Shown here: in pieces, positions 16,219-25,600 of the stretch
Layout: each line of letters begins with the position of its first letter
Position numbering within the stretch: the first letter of the stretch is position 1
Assembly (NCBI GenBank): GCA_013815385.1
Contig: JACDGL010000003.1
Coordinates: 124,001 to 188,000, forward strand
Direction: 5' to 3'
Origin: Taibaiella sp.
GTDB lineage: Bacteria; Bacteroidota; Bacteroidia; Chitinophagales; Chitinophagaceae
Length of the DNA stretch: 64,000 nt
The notes under the pieces: generated by a model
What the model was told of the DNA's origin: nothing
The model's input: the letters and a program-made list of their open reading frames with translations, nothing else
Database searches by the model: none
Translations under genes and position numbers: made by a program

Positions 16219-16685
16219 TGAATGTATATCGTATCTGTAAAACCAAATTCCTAAAAGATCTTTCAGGAAGAGGAGCGGCACTATATGGAGGGAGATGGAA
16301 TAACATAGACACTTATATAGTATATACCGCACAAAGCAGAGCACTGGCACTACTGGAAACAATGGTGCATACAGTAAGATTTATAACCGGTGAACAAAGC
16401 ATTGCTACGCTGCATATTCCTGAAAATAGTATAGAAGTTGTATCAGAAAAGCAACTTCCTATAGACTGGAATAACTATCCGCCACCAGATTATATCAAAA
16501 CCATAGGGGACGATTTTATCAGACGAAATACGCACCTTATATTAAAAGTGCCGTCTGCATTGATGCCGGAAGAACATAATTATCTAATCAATCCCCTACA
16601 TAAAGATTTCAAGAAAATAGCTATCGTTTCTGAAAGAGTAATTTCAGTAGATGAGCGGCTGCAATTCAGTAGAGGACATATGTAA
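16218..16685 (+). CDS. RES-domain toxin (NAD+-degrading)
   Basis: 155 residues, the usual length of RES toxins. The conserved residues are in place: Arg26 in YGGRWNN, Tyr36 in YIVYTAQS, Glu47 in LALLETMVH, and a Ser in SERVISVDERL near the end. Characterised family members break down NAD+ by phosphorolysis or hydrolysis and stop growth until the antitoxin is restored. The start is the ATG overlapping the antitoxin stop. The gene is convergent with glnS, with only two bases between the stops, so there is no room for a terminator of its own. The pair looks complete and intact. Confidence 0.92.
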   Translation: MNVYRICKTKFLKDLSGRGAALYGGRWNNIDTYIVYTAQSRALALLETMVHTVRFITGEQSIATLHIPENSIEVVSEKQLPIDWNNYPPPDYIKTIGDDFIRRNTHLILKVPSALMPEEHNYLINPLHKDFKKIAIVSERVISVDERLQFSRGHM

Positions 16686-16687
16686 TC

Positions 16688-18355
16688 CTACGCTTTCTGC
16701 GCTTCTTTTGCCCAGGTATCCTTTAATGTAACTGTACGATTAAAAACCGGCTTGCCAGCCAAACTATCAACATCCACACAAAAATATCCTTTACGCAAGA
16801 ATTGATAATGCTCTCCCGGCTTTACATCCATAAGGGATGGCTCAACAAATACCTGGTCCAATACGTGAATAGAGTCCGGATTAATATAATCCTTAAAATC
16901 TCCGTCTTCATTAGATGGATCATCCACCCTAAATAACCGGTCGTACATACGTATCTCAGCCGTTTTAGCATGAGCTATACTTACCCAATGTATCGTACCT
17001 TTTACCTTAAGGCCACTGGTATCATTCGCGCTTTTGCTTTCGGGTATATAGGTACAGTGCACCTCAGTAATATTACCTTCATCATCTTTTATAAATCCAT
17101 CGCATTTTACGATGTAAGCACTTTTTAGCCTTACAATAAGCTCTGGTGCAAGTCGGAAAAATTTCTTTGGCGGAGTCTCCATAAAATCTTCACGCTCTAT
17201 CCATAACTCCCTGCTAAATGGCATCTTCCTGCTGCCGCCATTTTCATCTTCAGGGTTGTTTTCGGCATCCAACCATTCTTCCGTATTTTCAGGATAGTTG
17301 GTTATTACCAGCTTTACCGGATCCAAAACTGCCATAACTCTATTAGCCGTTTTATTAAGATGTTCCCGTACGCAAAACTCAAGTAATCCTATATCTATAA
17401 TATTCTCCCGCTTAGCTACCCCTATGGTATCACAAAACTGCCTGATAGCAGCCGCAGGGTACCCTCTGCGGCGCATTCCGCTTATTGTAGGCATACGTGG
17501 GTCATCCCATCCTGTAACATGGTTCTCATTTACCAGTTGCAGCAGTTTACGTTTGCTCATGACCGTGTAATTAAGATTACGGCGAGCAAACTCATATTGA
17601 TGCGAAGGGAAGATACCCAGCTTCTCTATAAACCAATCATATAAGGGGCGATGATGGATAAACTCCAGTGTGCAGATAGAATGTGTTATGTGTTCTATGC
17701 TATCACTTTGCCCATGCGCAAAATCGTACATGGGGTAGATACACCAATCATTACCTGTACGGTGATGATGGGCATGTTTTATACGATACATCAGAGGATC
17801 GCGCAGTAAAAGATTAGGATGCGCTATATCTATTTTTGCACGCAATACCTTTTCTCCATCTTTATACTTTCCTGCCCGCATTTCTTCAAACATGAGCAGA
17901 TTCTCCTCAATACTACGTTCCCTATATGGGCTGTTCTGACCAGGTTCAGTAATGGACCCTTTAATAGCAGCTATCTCTTCAGCAGTACTGTCATCTACAT
18001 ATGCAAGGCCTTTTTTAATAAGGTCTTTTGCAAAGGCATATAACTGTTCAAAATAATCGGAGGCATATAGCTCATTATCCCATGTAAACCCAAGCCATCT
18101 GATATCGTTCTTAATATTATCTACATATTCTGTTTCTTCAGTAACAGGATTTGTATCATCAAACCGCAGATTGCACTTACCACTATATTTACGTGCTAAA
18201 CCAAAATTGAGACAAATAGCGGTAGCATGGCCTATGTGCAGGTATCCATTGGGTTCAGGGGGGAAACGAGTATGCACGCGGCCGCCATTTTTACCTTCTG
18301 CAATATCTTTTTCAATAATTTCTTCCAAGAAATTAAGAGATCTTTCTTCACTCAT
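16688..18355 (-). CDS. glnS: Glutaminyl-tRNA synthetase
   Basis: 555 residues, normal for GlnRS. Class I signatures are present: HIGH at residues 40-43 in [13 protein letters not shown], and the second signature as VMSKRKL (Met266). Family-specific motifs include FDDTNP and [17 protein letters not shown]. The C-terminal anticodon-binding beta barrels occupy about residues 340-545. It charges tRNA-Gln directly, so at least part of glutamine incorporation does not depend on amidotransfer. Transcription starts from a TACCTTTG box at 18379-18386, giving a short leader. Confidence 0.97.
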   Translation of the reverse strand: MSEERSLNFLEEIIEKDIAEGKNGGRVHTRFPPEPNGYLHIGHATAICLNFGLARKYSGKCNLRFDDTNPVTEETEYVDNIKNDIRWLGFTWDNELYASDYFEQLYAFAKDLIKKGLAYVDDSTAEEIAAIKGSITEPGQNSPYRERSIEENLLMFEEMRAGKYKDGEKVLRAKIDIAHPNLLLRDPLMYRIKHAHHHRTGNDWCIYPMYDFAHGQSDSIEHITHSICTLEFIHHRPLYDWFIEKLGIFPSHQYEFARRNLNYTVMSKRKLLQLVNENHVTGWDDPRMPTISGMRRRGYPAAAIRQFCDTIGVAKRENIIDIGLLEFCVREHLNKTANRVMAVLDPVKLVITNYPENTEEWLDAENNPEDENGGSRKMPFSRELWIEREDFMETPPKKFFRLAPELIVRLKSAYIVKCDGFIKDDEGNITEVHCTYIPESKSANDTSGLKVKGTIHWVSIAHAKTAEIRMYDRLFRVDDPSNEDGDFKDYINPDSIHVLDQVFVEPSLMDVKPGEHYQFLRKGYFCVDVDSLAGKPVFNRTVTLKDTWAKEAQKA

Positions 18356-18378
18356 GCTAAGCCTATTTTACAGGACAG

Positions 18379-18386
18379 CAAAGGTA
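18379..18386 (-). promoter_or_regulatory. -7 promoter box of glnS
   Basis: Minus-strand TACCTTTG matches TAnnTTTG and ends 23 bases upstream of the glnS ATG. Confidence 0.55.
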
Positions 18387-18588
18387 GCATTTGTAATCGA
18401 TTAGCTATTTACTACGATACGACGCAGCTACGATACATTGTACCCAGGTACTACCCTGCTATGTATATGGTTAAGCATATGCTATACACATTCTGCTAGC
18501 ACATTTAGATAATTATGCATATTTAATGCTAATGACAATAAATATTAATAATATCGTACGAATAAGGTGATAATTCAGAGTAAATTAA

Positions 18589-18619
18589 TTTGGATACTTC
18601 GCTTTCTTAATTAATTTTG
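18589..18619 (+). promoter_or_regulatory. Full Bacteroidota promoter (-33 TTTG and -7 box) of the DUF3276 gene
   Basis: TTTG at 18589-18592 and TAATTTTG at 18612-18619 are 19 bases apart, matching the Bacteroidota sigma-factor consensus in both elements and in spacing. The predicted start of transcription leaves about 25 bases before the GTG at 18649. Confidence 0.65.
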
Positions 18620-18648
18620 TCATACAATTTTCACTAAAATCAAGATTT

Positions 18649-19056
18649 GTGGCGTACGAGAATAACAAAAATTTCGGCGAAAATAAAAATTTCGGCGAGA
18701 AGCGAAATGACAGTGTTTTCAGCAAAAGGGTAAAAGCAGGTAAAAGAAGAACTTATTTCTTTGATGTGCGCCCTACGCGGGGTAATGATTTTTTCATTAC
18801 GATCACTGAAAGCAAAAAGCTTTTTGAAGAAAATGGATATGAGCGCCACAAAATGTTTATCTATAAGGAAGATTTTAATAAATTCCTTAATGCCCTTACA
18901 GAAACCGTGAATTTTGTAAAAACAGACCTGATGCCTGATTTTGATTTTGATTCTTTCAATCACGACCAGGAAGAGGAAGCTGCATCAACAGCTGCTGTTA
19001 CCTCTGCTACCAACATCATAGAAGAAGGCAGCAATGTAGAAGACTGGAAAATGTAA
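18649..19056 (+). CDS. PUR-alpha/DUF3276 nucleic-acid-binding protein
   Basis: 135 residues. The core (about 22-90) matches the PUR domain found across Bacteroidota: FSKRVKAGKRRTYFFDVRPTRGNDFFITITESKK and MFIYKEDFNKFLNALTETVNFV. Family members bind single-stranded DNA or RNA; the cellular role in bacteria is unclear. The start is GTG, supported by a full promoter upstream and by lack of a better ATG. The N-terminus carries a short tandem repeat (KNFGEN then KNFGEK), encoded by two copies of a 14-base sequence with an 18-base period at 18667 and 18685. The acidic C-terminal tail is typical. An intrinsic terminator follows. Confidence 0.88.
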   Translation: MAYENNKNFGENKNFGEKRNDSVFSKRVKAGKRRTYFFDVRPTRGNDFFITITESKKLFEENGYERHKMFIYKEDFNKFLNALTETVNFVKTDLMPDFDFDSFNHDQEEEAASTAAVTSATNIIEEGSNVEDWKM

Positions 19057-19080
19057 TACAGCTCAACGCTTAAAAATATA

Positions 19081-19107
19081 AAACCGCCATCAGGCGGTTT
19101 TTTTATT
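19081..19107 (+). terminator. Intrinsic terminator of the DUF3276 gene
   Basis: AAACCGCC (19081-19088) pairs with GGCGGTTT (19093-19100) over a 4-base loop and is followed by TTTTATTT. Confidence 0.9.
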
Positions 19108-19281
19108 TAGTGCATTAGTTTTATAAAACTATTATTGTATCTTCATATTAACAATCACGTATGAATCACATTTACACTTAAAAGAAATTCTCTTTAAGAA
19201 TAAATCCCTCAAATAAAGTGTAATATCGATAAATCCTTGTTTGTTAAATTTTTTATTTTTTAACCTTAAAATTTTACCCAA

Positions 19282-19788
19282 ATGAAAAAGTTTTTGTTTT
19301 TAGGATTATTATTAAGCATTAATTATTTTTCGAATGCCCAAAGTATCTATGTTGATTTAAGATCCATAGCTACAACTGATTTAACCTATGTCGTATATGC
19401 ATATGGTAGTAGTTGTACTGTAGTAGGTGTGTCTAACCCTGTTTCAATTCCAACAGGAACTGGTGCTGCAACACTAAATTATGGTTCTTTTACATGGAGT
19501 ATAGATCCGGGAACTCCCAGTCCTAGCAATGTATGGTATTTCGGCAAAGTATTTTTGTCAAACTGTGTTGGCTCAACTACTGCTGGATCCCCACCATCAT
19601 GCACACCCTCGAGCACCTATTATGATGCCGCAACTCTTGATGCCTGCAGTGGTACAACAGTGGATGCATGTATACAATATAGTGCTTCAGGCATTAGCTG
19701 TAGTGGTATAGGGTATGGGATTGTTTATCACTCATCTTTCTCATATAACCCCACCACTCAAACATATTTTGAACTTGATAAACACTAA
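19282..19788 (+). CDS. Small secreted protein of unknown function
   Basis: 168 residues. A clear Sec signal peptide ends near residue 19 (SNAQS). The mature part is rich in Ser, Thr, Tyr and Gly and has several Cys (for example SSCTVVG, SNCVG, PSCTPS, DACSG, ISCSGIGYG) that could form disulfides. No T9SS sorting domain is present, so it is probably periplasmic or released by another route. No family was recognised. It stands as a single gene behind an AT-rich leader and before a strong hairpin. Confidence 0.6.
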   Translation: MKKFLFLGLLLSINYFSNAQSIYVDLRSIATTDLTYVVYAYGSSCTVVGVSNPVSIPTGTGAATLNYGSFTWSIDPGTPSPSNVWYFGKVFLSNCVGSTTAGSPPSCTPSSTYYDAATLDACSGTTVDACIQYSASGISCSGIGYGIVYHSSFSYNPTTQTYFELDKH

Positions 19789-19790
19789 AA

Positions 19791-19824
19791 AATATTGGCC
19801 CCTAATTGATTAGGGGCCAATATT
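19791..19824. terminator. Bidirectional terminator hairpin
   Basis: A perfect 16-bp stem (19791-19806 with 19809-19824) with core GGCCCC/GGGGCC closes a 2-base loop, between the convergent secreted-protein gene and the UvrD/PcrA gene. Confidence 0.8.
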
Positions 19825-19841
19825 ATATTACTGCTCTTCGA

Positions 19842-22127
19842 TTAATTGAGAATTCGAAGTTTGGCATAGTTCAGCATTATTTTCTTCTGCCCGTGCCCGT
19901 TACCAAATTCTATTGTTGCTATCCGGTTATTGGCCCCACCTTCCAGGTGGGTAATTTTGCCAAAGCCAAATTTCTGGTGCTCTACCTGTATACCTATCGT
20001 CATATCCATGGGATTATCCGCCTTGAAGTCTGCAGATGGTGTATGATCTATTGTCTTTGATTGTAGCTTATCTGCCAGTTTTTTCAACGATGGCATCTTG
20101 TCAAATGACTGGTTCATCATATTCCCAAACGACCCTATACTACCCTGCGCCCGGTTTGACATGCCGGTAAATGTTTTATCAAGGTGTTTCTCCGGTATTT
20201 CTTCCAGAAAACGACTGGCATCGTTCTGTACCAGGTTTCCAAAGCGGTACCGTGTATTAGCATAGGTAACCCATAGGCGCTGCTTGGCCCTGGTTATAGC
20301 CACATAAAAAAGACGGCGCTCTTCCTCCAGGTCTGCCCTGTCGTAAAGGCTCATTGCATTGGGGAACAAATTTTCTTCAAGCCCCACAACAAACACACAC
20401 GAAAATTCCAATCCTTTAGCGGCATGTATGGTCATCAGCTTTACTGCATCTGCATTAGGATCTTTATCCTGGTCAGTATCTGTAAGTAATGTTATTTGTT
20501 GCAGGTAGCTGCCCAGTGTTTTGTCACGCAGTTCGCCCTCCTCATCGGGAGTTTCGGTAAATTCTTTTATTGAGTTCAGCAGCTCCTGTATATTCTCATA
20601 CCGCGCCAGCCCTTCTACACTCTTATCATTGTACAATTCTGCTACCAGGCCGGTACGCTTACCTACTGCAAATGCTACATCATATGCATTTTCTTTCTCC
20701 AGCGCAGACTGGAAACTCTTTACCATGTTTACAAACCCTTCTATAGCCGTACCACCGCTACCTTTAATACCCGATAGCTCAGGGGTTTCTATCACCTCCC
20801 AGAAGGGCTTATCCAACTCGTTCGCCTTTACCAGTATTTTATCTATGCTTGTCTTACCTATGCCGCGTGCGGGATAATTAATGATGCGTTTCAGGTTTTC
20901 TTCATCACGATTATTCACTATTACACGCAGGTACGCAAGGAAGTCCTTTATTTCTTTACGCTGATAAAATGATACACCACCATATAGTTTGTAGGGTATA
21001 TTCATCCTACGCAGGCTTTCTTCAAAAGAGCGGCTCTGCGCATTGGTGCGATATAAAATAGCAAACTCCTTATTATGATAATGATTGCGCAGCTTCATTT
21101 CTATAATGGCATCAGCTACAAATCGCCCTTCATCATTATCAGTAAGGGTGCGTACCAGTGTTATCTTTTCCCCTTCACTATTGCTGGTCCATAATTCTTT
21201 TGGTATCTGGTTCTTGTTATTACTGATCACATTGTTGGCTACATTCAATATGCTTTGCGTGCTGCGATAGTTTTGTTCCAGCTTCACTACTTTCACATCC
21301 TCATAGTCGTCCTGAAACTGGAGTATATTCTGTACCGTAGCCCCGCGGAATGAGTAAATGCTTTGCGCATCATCACCTACCACGCATATATTTTCGTGCA
21401 CTGCACCCAGCATTTTAATAATGGCATACTGCGCCAGGTTAGTATCCTGATACTCATCTATGAGGATGTATTTAAACCGGTGCTGGTACTTTGCCAGCGC
21501 TTCCGGAAAACCTGTGAGCAATACATACATATTGAATAGCAGATCATCAAAATCCATAGCCCCATTCCTGAAGCATCGCTTTGCATAGGCAGCATATATA
21601 TCCCCCATTTGCGGGCGATTGCTGCGGGCATCCTCCTGCTGTATCTGGCTATCCTGCCTGTATTGTTCCGGGCCCAACAAGCTGTTCTTTGCAGCACTGA
21701 TACGGTTGTACACATACGCAGGCTTGTAGTGCTTGTCATCCAGGTTCATATCATTCACGATCCCTTTAATGACGCTCTTTGCATCATCGGTATCATATAT
21801 AGTAAAGTTATTGGGGTAGCCCAGCTTATTAGCCTCAGCCCTTAGAATGCGGGCAAACACGGAGTGAAATGTGCCTATGTACAGATTGCGGGCTTCGGTA
21901 TTGCCCAGCGTGTGTTCCACACGCTCTTTCATTTCTGCGGCTGCCTTATTGGTAAATGTGAGTGCCAGTATATTAAATGCATCCACGCCATGATGCATCA
22001 GGTGGGCTATACGCGTGGTGAGTACCTTTGTTTTACCACTACCTGCCCCTGCTATTATCATCAGTGGCCCGTCTATATGCTCTACTGCTATTATTTGCTG
22101 CTCATTAAGTCCCTTCAGGTAATCCAT
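19842..22127 (-). CDS. pcrA: UvrD/PcrA-type superfamily 1 DNA helicase
   Basis: 761 residues, full length. Motifs of SF1A helicases are in order: Walker A AGAGSGKT (26-33), TFTNKAAAEMK, DEYQDTN (Walker B), GDDAQSIYSFRGA, QNYRSTQ, MTIHAAKGLEF and VAITRAK. The C-terminal 110 residues end with an RNA-polymerase-binding-like Tudor segment (HQKFGFGKITHLEG). The 3'-5' helicase acts in nucleotide excision repair and in removing proteins or stalled polymerase from DNA. A TATTTTTG box ends 5 bases before the ATG, implying a leaderless or nearly leaderless message. Confidence 0.95.
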   Translation of the reverse strand: MDYLKGLNEQQIIAVEHIDGPLMIIAGAGSGKTKVLTTRIAHLMHHGVDAFNILALTFTNKAAAEMKERVEHTLGNTEARNLYIGTFHSVFARILRAEANKLGYPNNFTIYDTDDAKSVIKGIVNDMNLDDKHYKPAYVYNRISAAKNSLLGPEQYRQDSQIQQEDARSNRPQMGDIYAAYAKRCFRNGAMDFDDLLFNMYVLLTGFPEALAKYQHRFKYILIDEYQDTNLAQYAIIKMLGAVHENICVVGDDAQSIYSFRGATVQNILQFQDDYEDVKVVKLEQNYRSTQSILNVANNVISNNKNQIPKELWTSNSEGEKITLVRTLTDNDEGRFVADAIIEMKLRNHYHNKEFAILYRTNAQSRSFEESLRRMNIPYKLYGGVSFYQRKEIKDFLAYLRVIVNNRDEENLKRIINYPARGIGKTSIDKILVKANELDKPFWEVIETPELSGIKGSGGTAIEGFVNMVKSFQSALEKENAYDVAFAVGKRTGLVAELYNDKSVEGLARYENIQELLNSIKEFTETPDEEGELRDKTLGSYLQQITLLTDTDQDKDPNADAVKLMTIHAAKGLEFSCVFVVGLEENLFPNAMSLYDRADLEEERRLFYVAITRAKQRLWVTYANTRYRFGNLVQNDASRFLEEIPEKHLDKTFTGMSNRAQGSIGSFGNMMNQSFDKMPSLKKLADKLQSKTIDHTPSADFKADNPMDMTIGIQVEHQKFGFGKITHLEGGANNRIATIEFGNGHGQKKIMLNYAKLRILN

Positions 22128-22132
22128 AGCTG

Positions 22133-22140
22133 CAAAAATA
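22133..22140 (-). promoter_or_regulatory. -7 promoter box of the pcrA/uvrD gene
   Basis: Minus-strand TATTTTTG matches TAnnTTTG and ends 5 bases before the ATG at 22127. Confidence 0.55.
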
Positions 22141-22205
22141 CACTAAGTTACCCGAGTAGATAATTGCAGTTTCTTATTTTAAATTGATAATAAAGAATAA
22201 GCGTC

Positions 22206-22559
22206 CTATGTCTTTAATCCCTTTTTATAGTTAGTGATGAGCCATACTATAAATACCGCTATGCTAAACCCTATATAGTAATTTCTTACCAAAGGGATGT
22301 CACCAAACTGCATCAGCGCCATCCAGAAAAGTACCAGGGATACCAATACTTCTATAACACCATGCACGCGAAAGGGAATGACACGTATGATGCCTAAAGG
22401 ATAGATGGTAAGGATAGTAAGTAACAAGTGTACACTGCCTAAAATATAAGTAAATGTGGCAGGGAAACCGGTCATCCCAAACATCTTTGGAGAGAGGAAC
22501 AGGAACACGATTACCAGATAATCGATAATGCCATGAAGGCGAGGGCTAAGTATTTTCAT
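22206..22559 (-). CDS. Small four-helix membrane protein
   Basis: 117 residues with four hydrophobic helices and almost no loops. Two halves look related: HGIIDYLVIVFLFLSP near the start and HGVIEVLVSLVLFWMA at residues 67-82, which suggests an internal duplication with the conserved His-Gly at each helix start. The C-terminus is basic (NYKKGLKT), fitting a cytoplasmic tail. It resembles small DUF membrane proteins of the SPW-repeat kind, but the SPW motif itself is not clear. Function unknown. It stands alone between the helicase gene and the terminator of the giant T9SS gene. Confidence 0.6.
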   Translation of the reverse strand: MKILSPRLHGIIDYLVIVFLFLSPKMFGMTGFPATFTYILGSVHLLLTILTIYPLGIIRVIPFRVHGVIEVLVSLVLFWMALMQFGDIPLVRNYYIGFSIAVFIVWLITNYKKGLKT

Positions 22560-22601
22560 AATAAACTAATTAATGTAAGGTACTAAAAAGAGAACCACTA
22601 T

Positions 22602-22646
22602 TCATAAAAAGAAAGGCTCCCGATATGGGAGCCTTTCTTTTTATGA
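22602..22646 (-). terminator. Strong terminator of the giant T9SS gene
   Basis: A perfect 20-bp stem (22602-22621 with 22627-22646) with a 5-base loop. The core is AGGCTCCC/GGGAGCCT, and both outer sides are A/T tracts, so it can end transcription of the minus-strand gene at 22658 and shields the small membrane gene. Confidence 0.85.
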
Positions 22647-22657
22647 TCTGATTGATA

Positions 22658-25600
22658 TTATCTAAGAAGCGTAATGTCGCCTTTAAAGGTTTCTATGAAA
22701 CCATCAGGGAAGCCAACACGTATCAGGTATTGGTATACACCTATATCCTGGCTTACATTGTTCCAACGGCCATCCCAGCCCTGGTTGTCTGCAGCGTTAA
22801 ATACTTCCTGACCCCAACGGTTGTAGACATGGAATTCGATGATCCTTTCAAAAGTAAGGTTACTTACTTTAAAGCGATCGTTCTTACCATCACCGTTTGG
22901 CGTAAAGGCCGTAGGTACAAACAGGTTGCCACGATAGTTGATGCCTACATGCACCGTATCTGATGCGAAACAGCCATCTGCCGCCAGGCCTCTTACAGTA
23001 TAGGTAGTAGGTATTACAGGCGTAGCTATCGGGTTAACAATGTTCGGGTTGCTGAGTGTACCGGTCGGGAACCAGGTGTACACCGCTGCGCCGGATGCTG
23101 ATAACTGAACACTGCTGCCATAGTCTATACTTGTATCATGTATGGTTGCTGTAACGATTGGTATCGGTTTCACTTCCACACGAGAGAATACAGTATCAGA
23201 ACAGTTAACACTGTCTGTGATCACCAGTTGGTAAGTGGTAGTATCTATCAGCGTACTGCCTGTATTGCTTGGCTTAGATATAGGGTTGGCGCAGGTAGTA
23301 CAGCTAAGTGTAGTAGCCTTCTGGTAGCCATTCTGGTACCATTGGAAGGTAGCGCTCTTGCTGGCACCCTTTACACCCAGCTTAGCACTGCCGCCCTGGC
23401 AGAATGCCGTATCCACAGGGAATATAGCATAGCCGCGCACCGGCAGGAAGATGGATACTGAATCATGCAACAGGCAATTGTTACGTCCACGAGTGCTTAC
23501 AGTATAAGTGGTCGATTTGGTAACATATGCTGTAGGGAACTGTGCTGATGAATCGCTCAGGAAAGTGCCCGGGTTCCACGTGTAGTTGAAATTAACTGAT
23601 CCTGCAGGACAATACTTGAATGTAATAACCGGCCTGCTGTTCTGAGGTGTGGCAATAGGGTAGAAATTAGGCCCAAATGCGCATGCATCTCCACTATAAT
23701 TATCACCACATATAGTACTTGGGTAGCTGGTACCCTGAAGGGCGAGATAATCCTGAGCAAAATTGTTATTATAAGCCCGGCAGAAGCGTATTACAAGGTT
23801 CTGTGTAGTATCCCAGCTATATGGTTTTTGAAATACGTAGCTATTCTGTCCAAGTACGGGTGTAAGGCTTGTGCCACTATATACTAAGGTCATTTTAGAT
23901 ATAGGGGTTGTATCTCCATTACTTGTATAAGATTGTTTAGGAGTACATGCTATATATATGTTGAGGTTATAGCTGTAAGTCGAATATAAATTAGATATAT
24001 ACACATCCAGCTCATTAATAGTACCGGCAGACGTCATTCCCCCACTTTTAAGATCTGCACTTGTTACAATTGTTTCCAGTAAGCTTGAATAGTAATAAAA
24101 AAACGTATTAGAGTAACTACCTGGAGAATTAGGATTACCTACAGTAGCAACGCTTGGGGAACTGCAACTTACTGGATTAGCAGTACCGCATACCAGATTT
24201 CCGATAGGACCAAGACCATAGGCCTGTGCACCAATTGGCTGGTAGCCCGGGCGGCATAGGATAATGCTTTCCGGTATTGCCTTCACCTTGGTAGAAGTAT
24301 CTACAGCCACTGCTATACTATCCTGTGTTTTGCAACCAGGTGTATCTGTATTGTACACCGTAAGGTGATACAGGGTCTTAGTGGAAATACCACAAGCCAT
24401 CGGGTTAAAGATATTGGTATTGTTTAAGAAGGTGCTCGGTGTCCAGGTGTATACAAATTTGCTGGCGTTCTGGCAAATATTAAAAGTAGTAGCAGGACGG
24501 GCAGACGCACAGGCAAGATATCCTGAACCGGAGGCTCCGCAGCCTGCATAACCTGGTGCAGTGCTGGAACAACAGGCGCCCGGGAAAAAGTTAGAGGTAA
24601 ATACAGACTGCGGATTGGCAGTACGTACCGTGCTCATAGAGGCATAGTCGCCATAGTTGGTACCTTCGTAAGGGCGTGAATAACACATTTCTACCAGCAG
24701 GTTCGATACTCCATCCCAATAATAGGGCGCAGTGAAATTGAACGTTTTTGTAGTAGGTGCAGTAATAGTGCTAAGATCTAATGTAGTGCCGGGATATACA
24801 GTTACCAGTACTTTAGGATCAAAGGCAGCACAGTTAACAGTTGCATTGGGTGTGCAGCCCATCTTTATCGTGAAACCGTAGAATTTATCAGAAGTACGCA
24901 ATGGTTGGCTGCCTGGCTTAATGAGATAGCCTATGTTATTAATATAGCCTCCGTATATACCGGCTGCATGCAGTTCAGCAGCAGTATATATGGTTTGTAT
25001 CCTGTTAGGGCCATAATAATATATATAAAAGATATCCGGATCAGTGGCACCACTATTTATAGAATAGTTAGACCAGTAAGCCGATTTGGCTGCGTCTAAA
25101 TTTAGATTTGCAGAAGTACCTGTGCAGGAGGTTGTTGTAGCACCACCACAACTCTGGGCCTGTACTATAGCGAGCAGTTGAGAGCAAGCTCCCGGGCATA
25201 CACTATCAGGCGAAGCAGACAGGAATACCAATGGTGCGGTACCTACTGTTTTCACGTGAGTGGTATCGGAAAGGTGGAATGCGCAGAGCTTTGCTGTATC
25301 CCATACATGAAGTGTATAGGTAGTAATAGGGACTAACGGGTGCACCAGCGCATTCGCTATTTTGGAGCTGGTACCCTGATTAACGATAGATCCTGATGGT
25401 ACATCTGTCCAGTAAGCAGTATCTGTTTTAGGGAAAGATGGATTTAAGTAAGCACTCTGGTTCTTACAGATGGTCTGGTCTGGTCCGGGATCTATTACAT
25501 CGGGACTATATACACTTACATATACGGTATCAGCGTTCTTACACGAAGTAGTGGCGCTTGAGGTTACTATATAACGTGTTTTACTTAAAGGCTTGCCTGT

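Noticed and set aside
22971-23461. Plus-strand frames opposite the giant T9SS genes
   Set aside because: They are antisense shadows with unusual composition and no initiation signals; the minus-strand proteins have full domain architecture.
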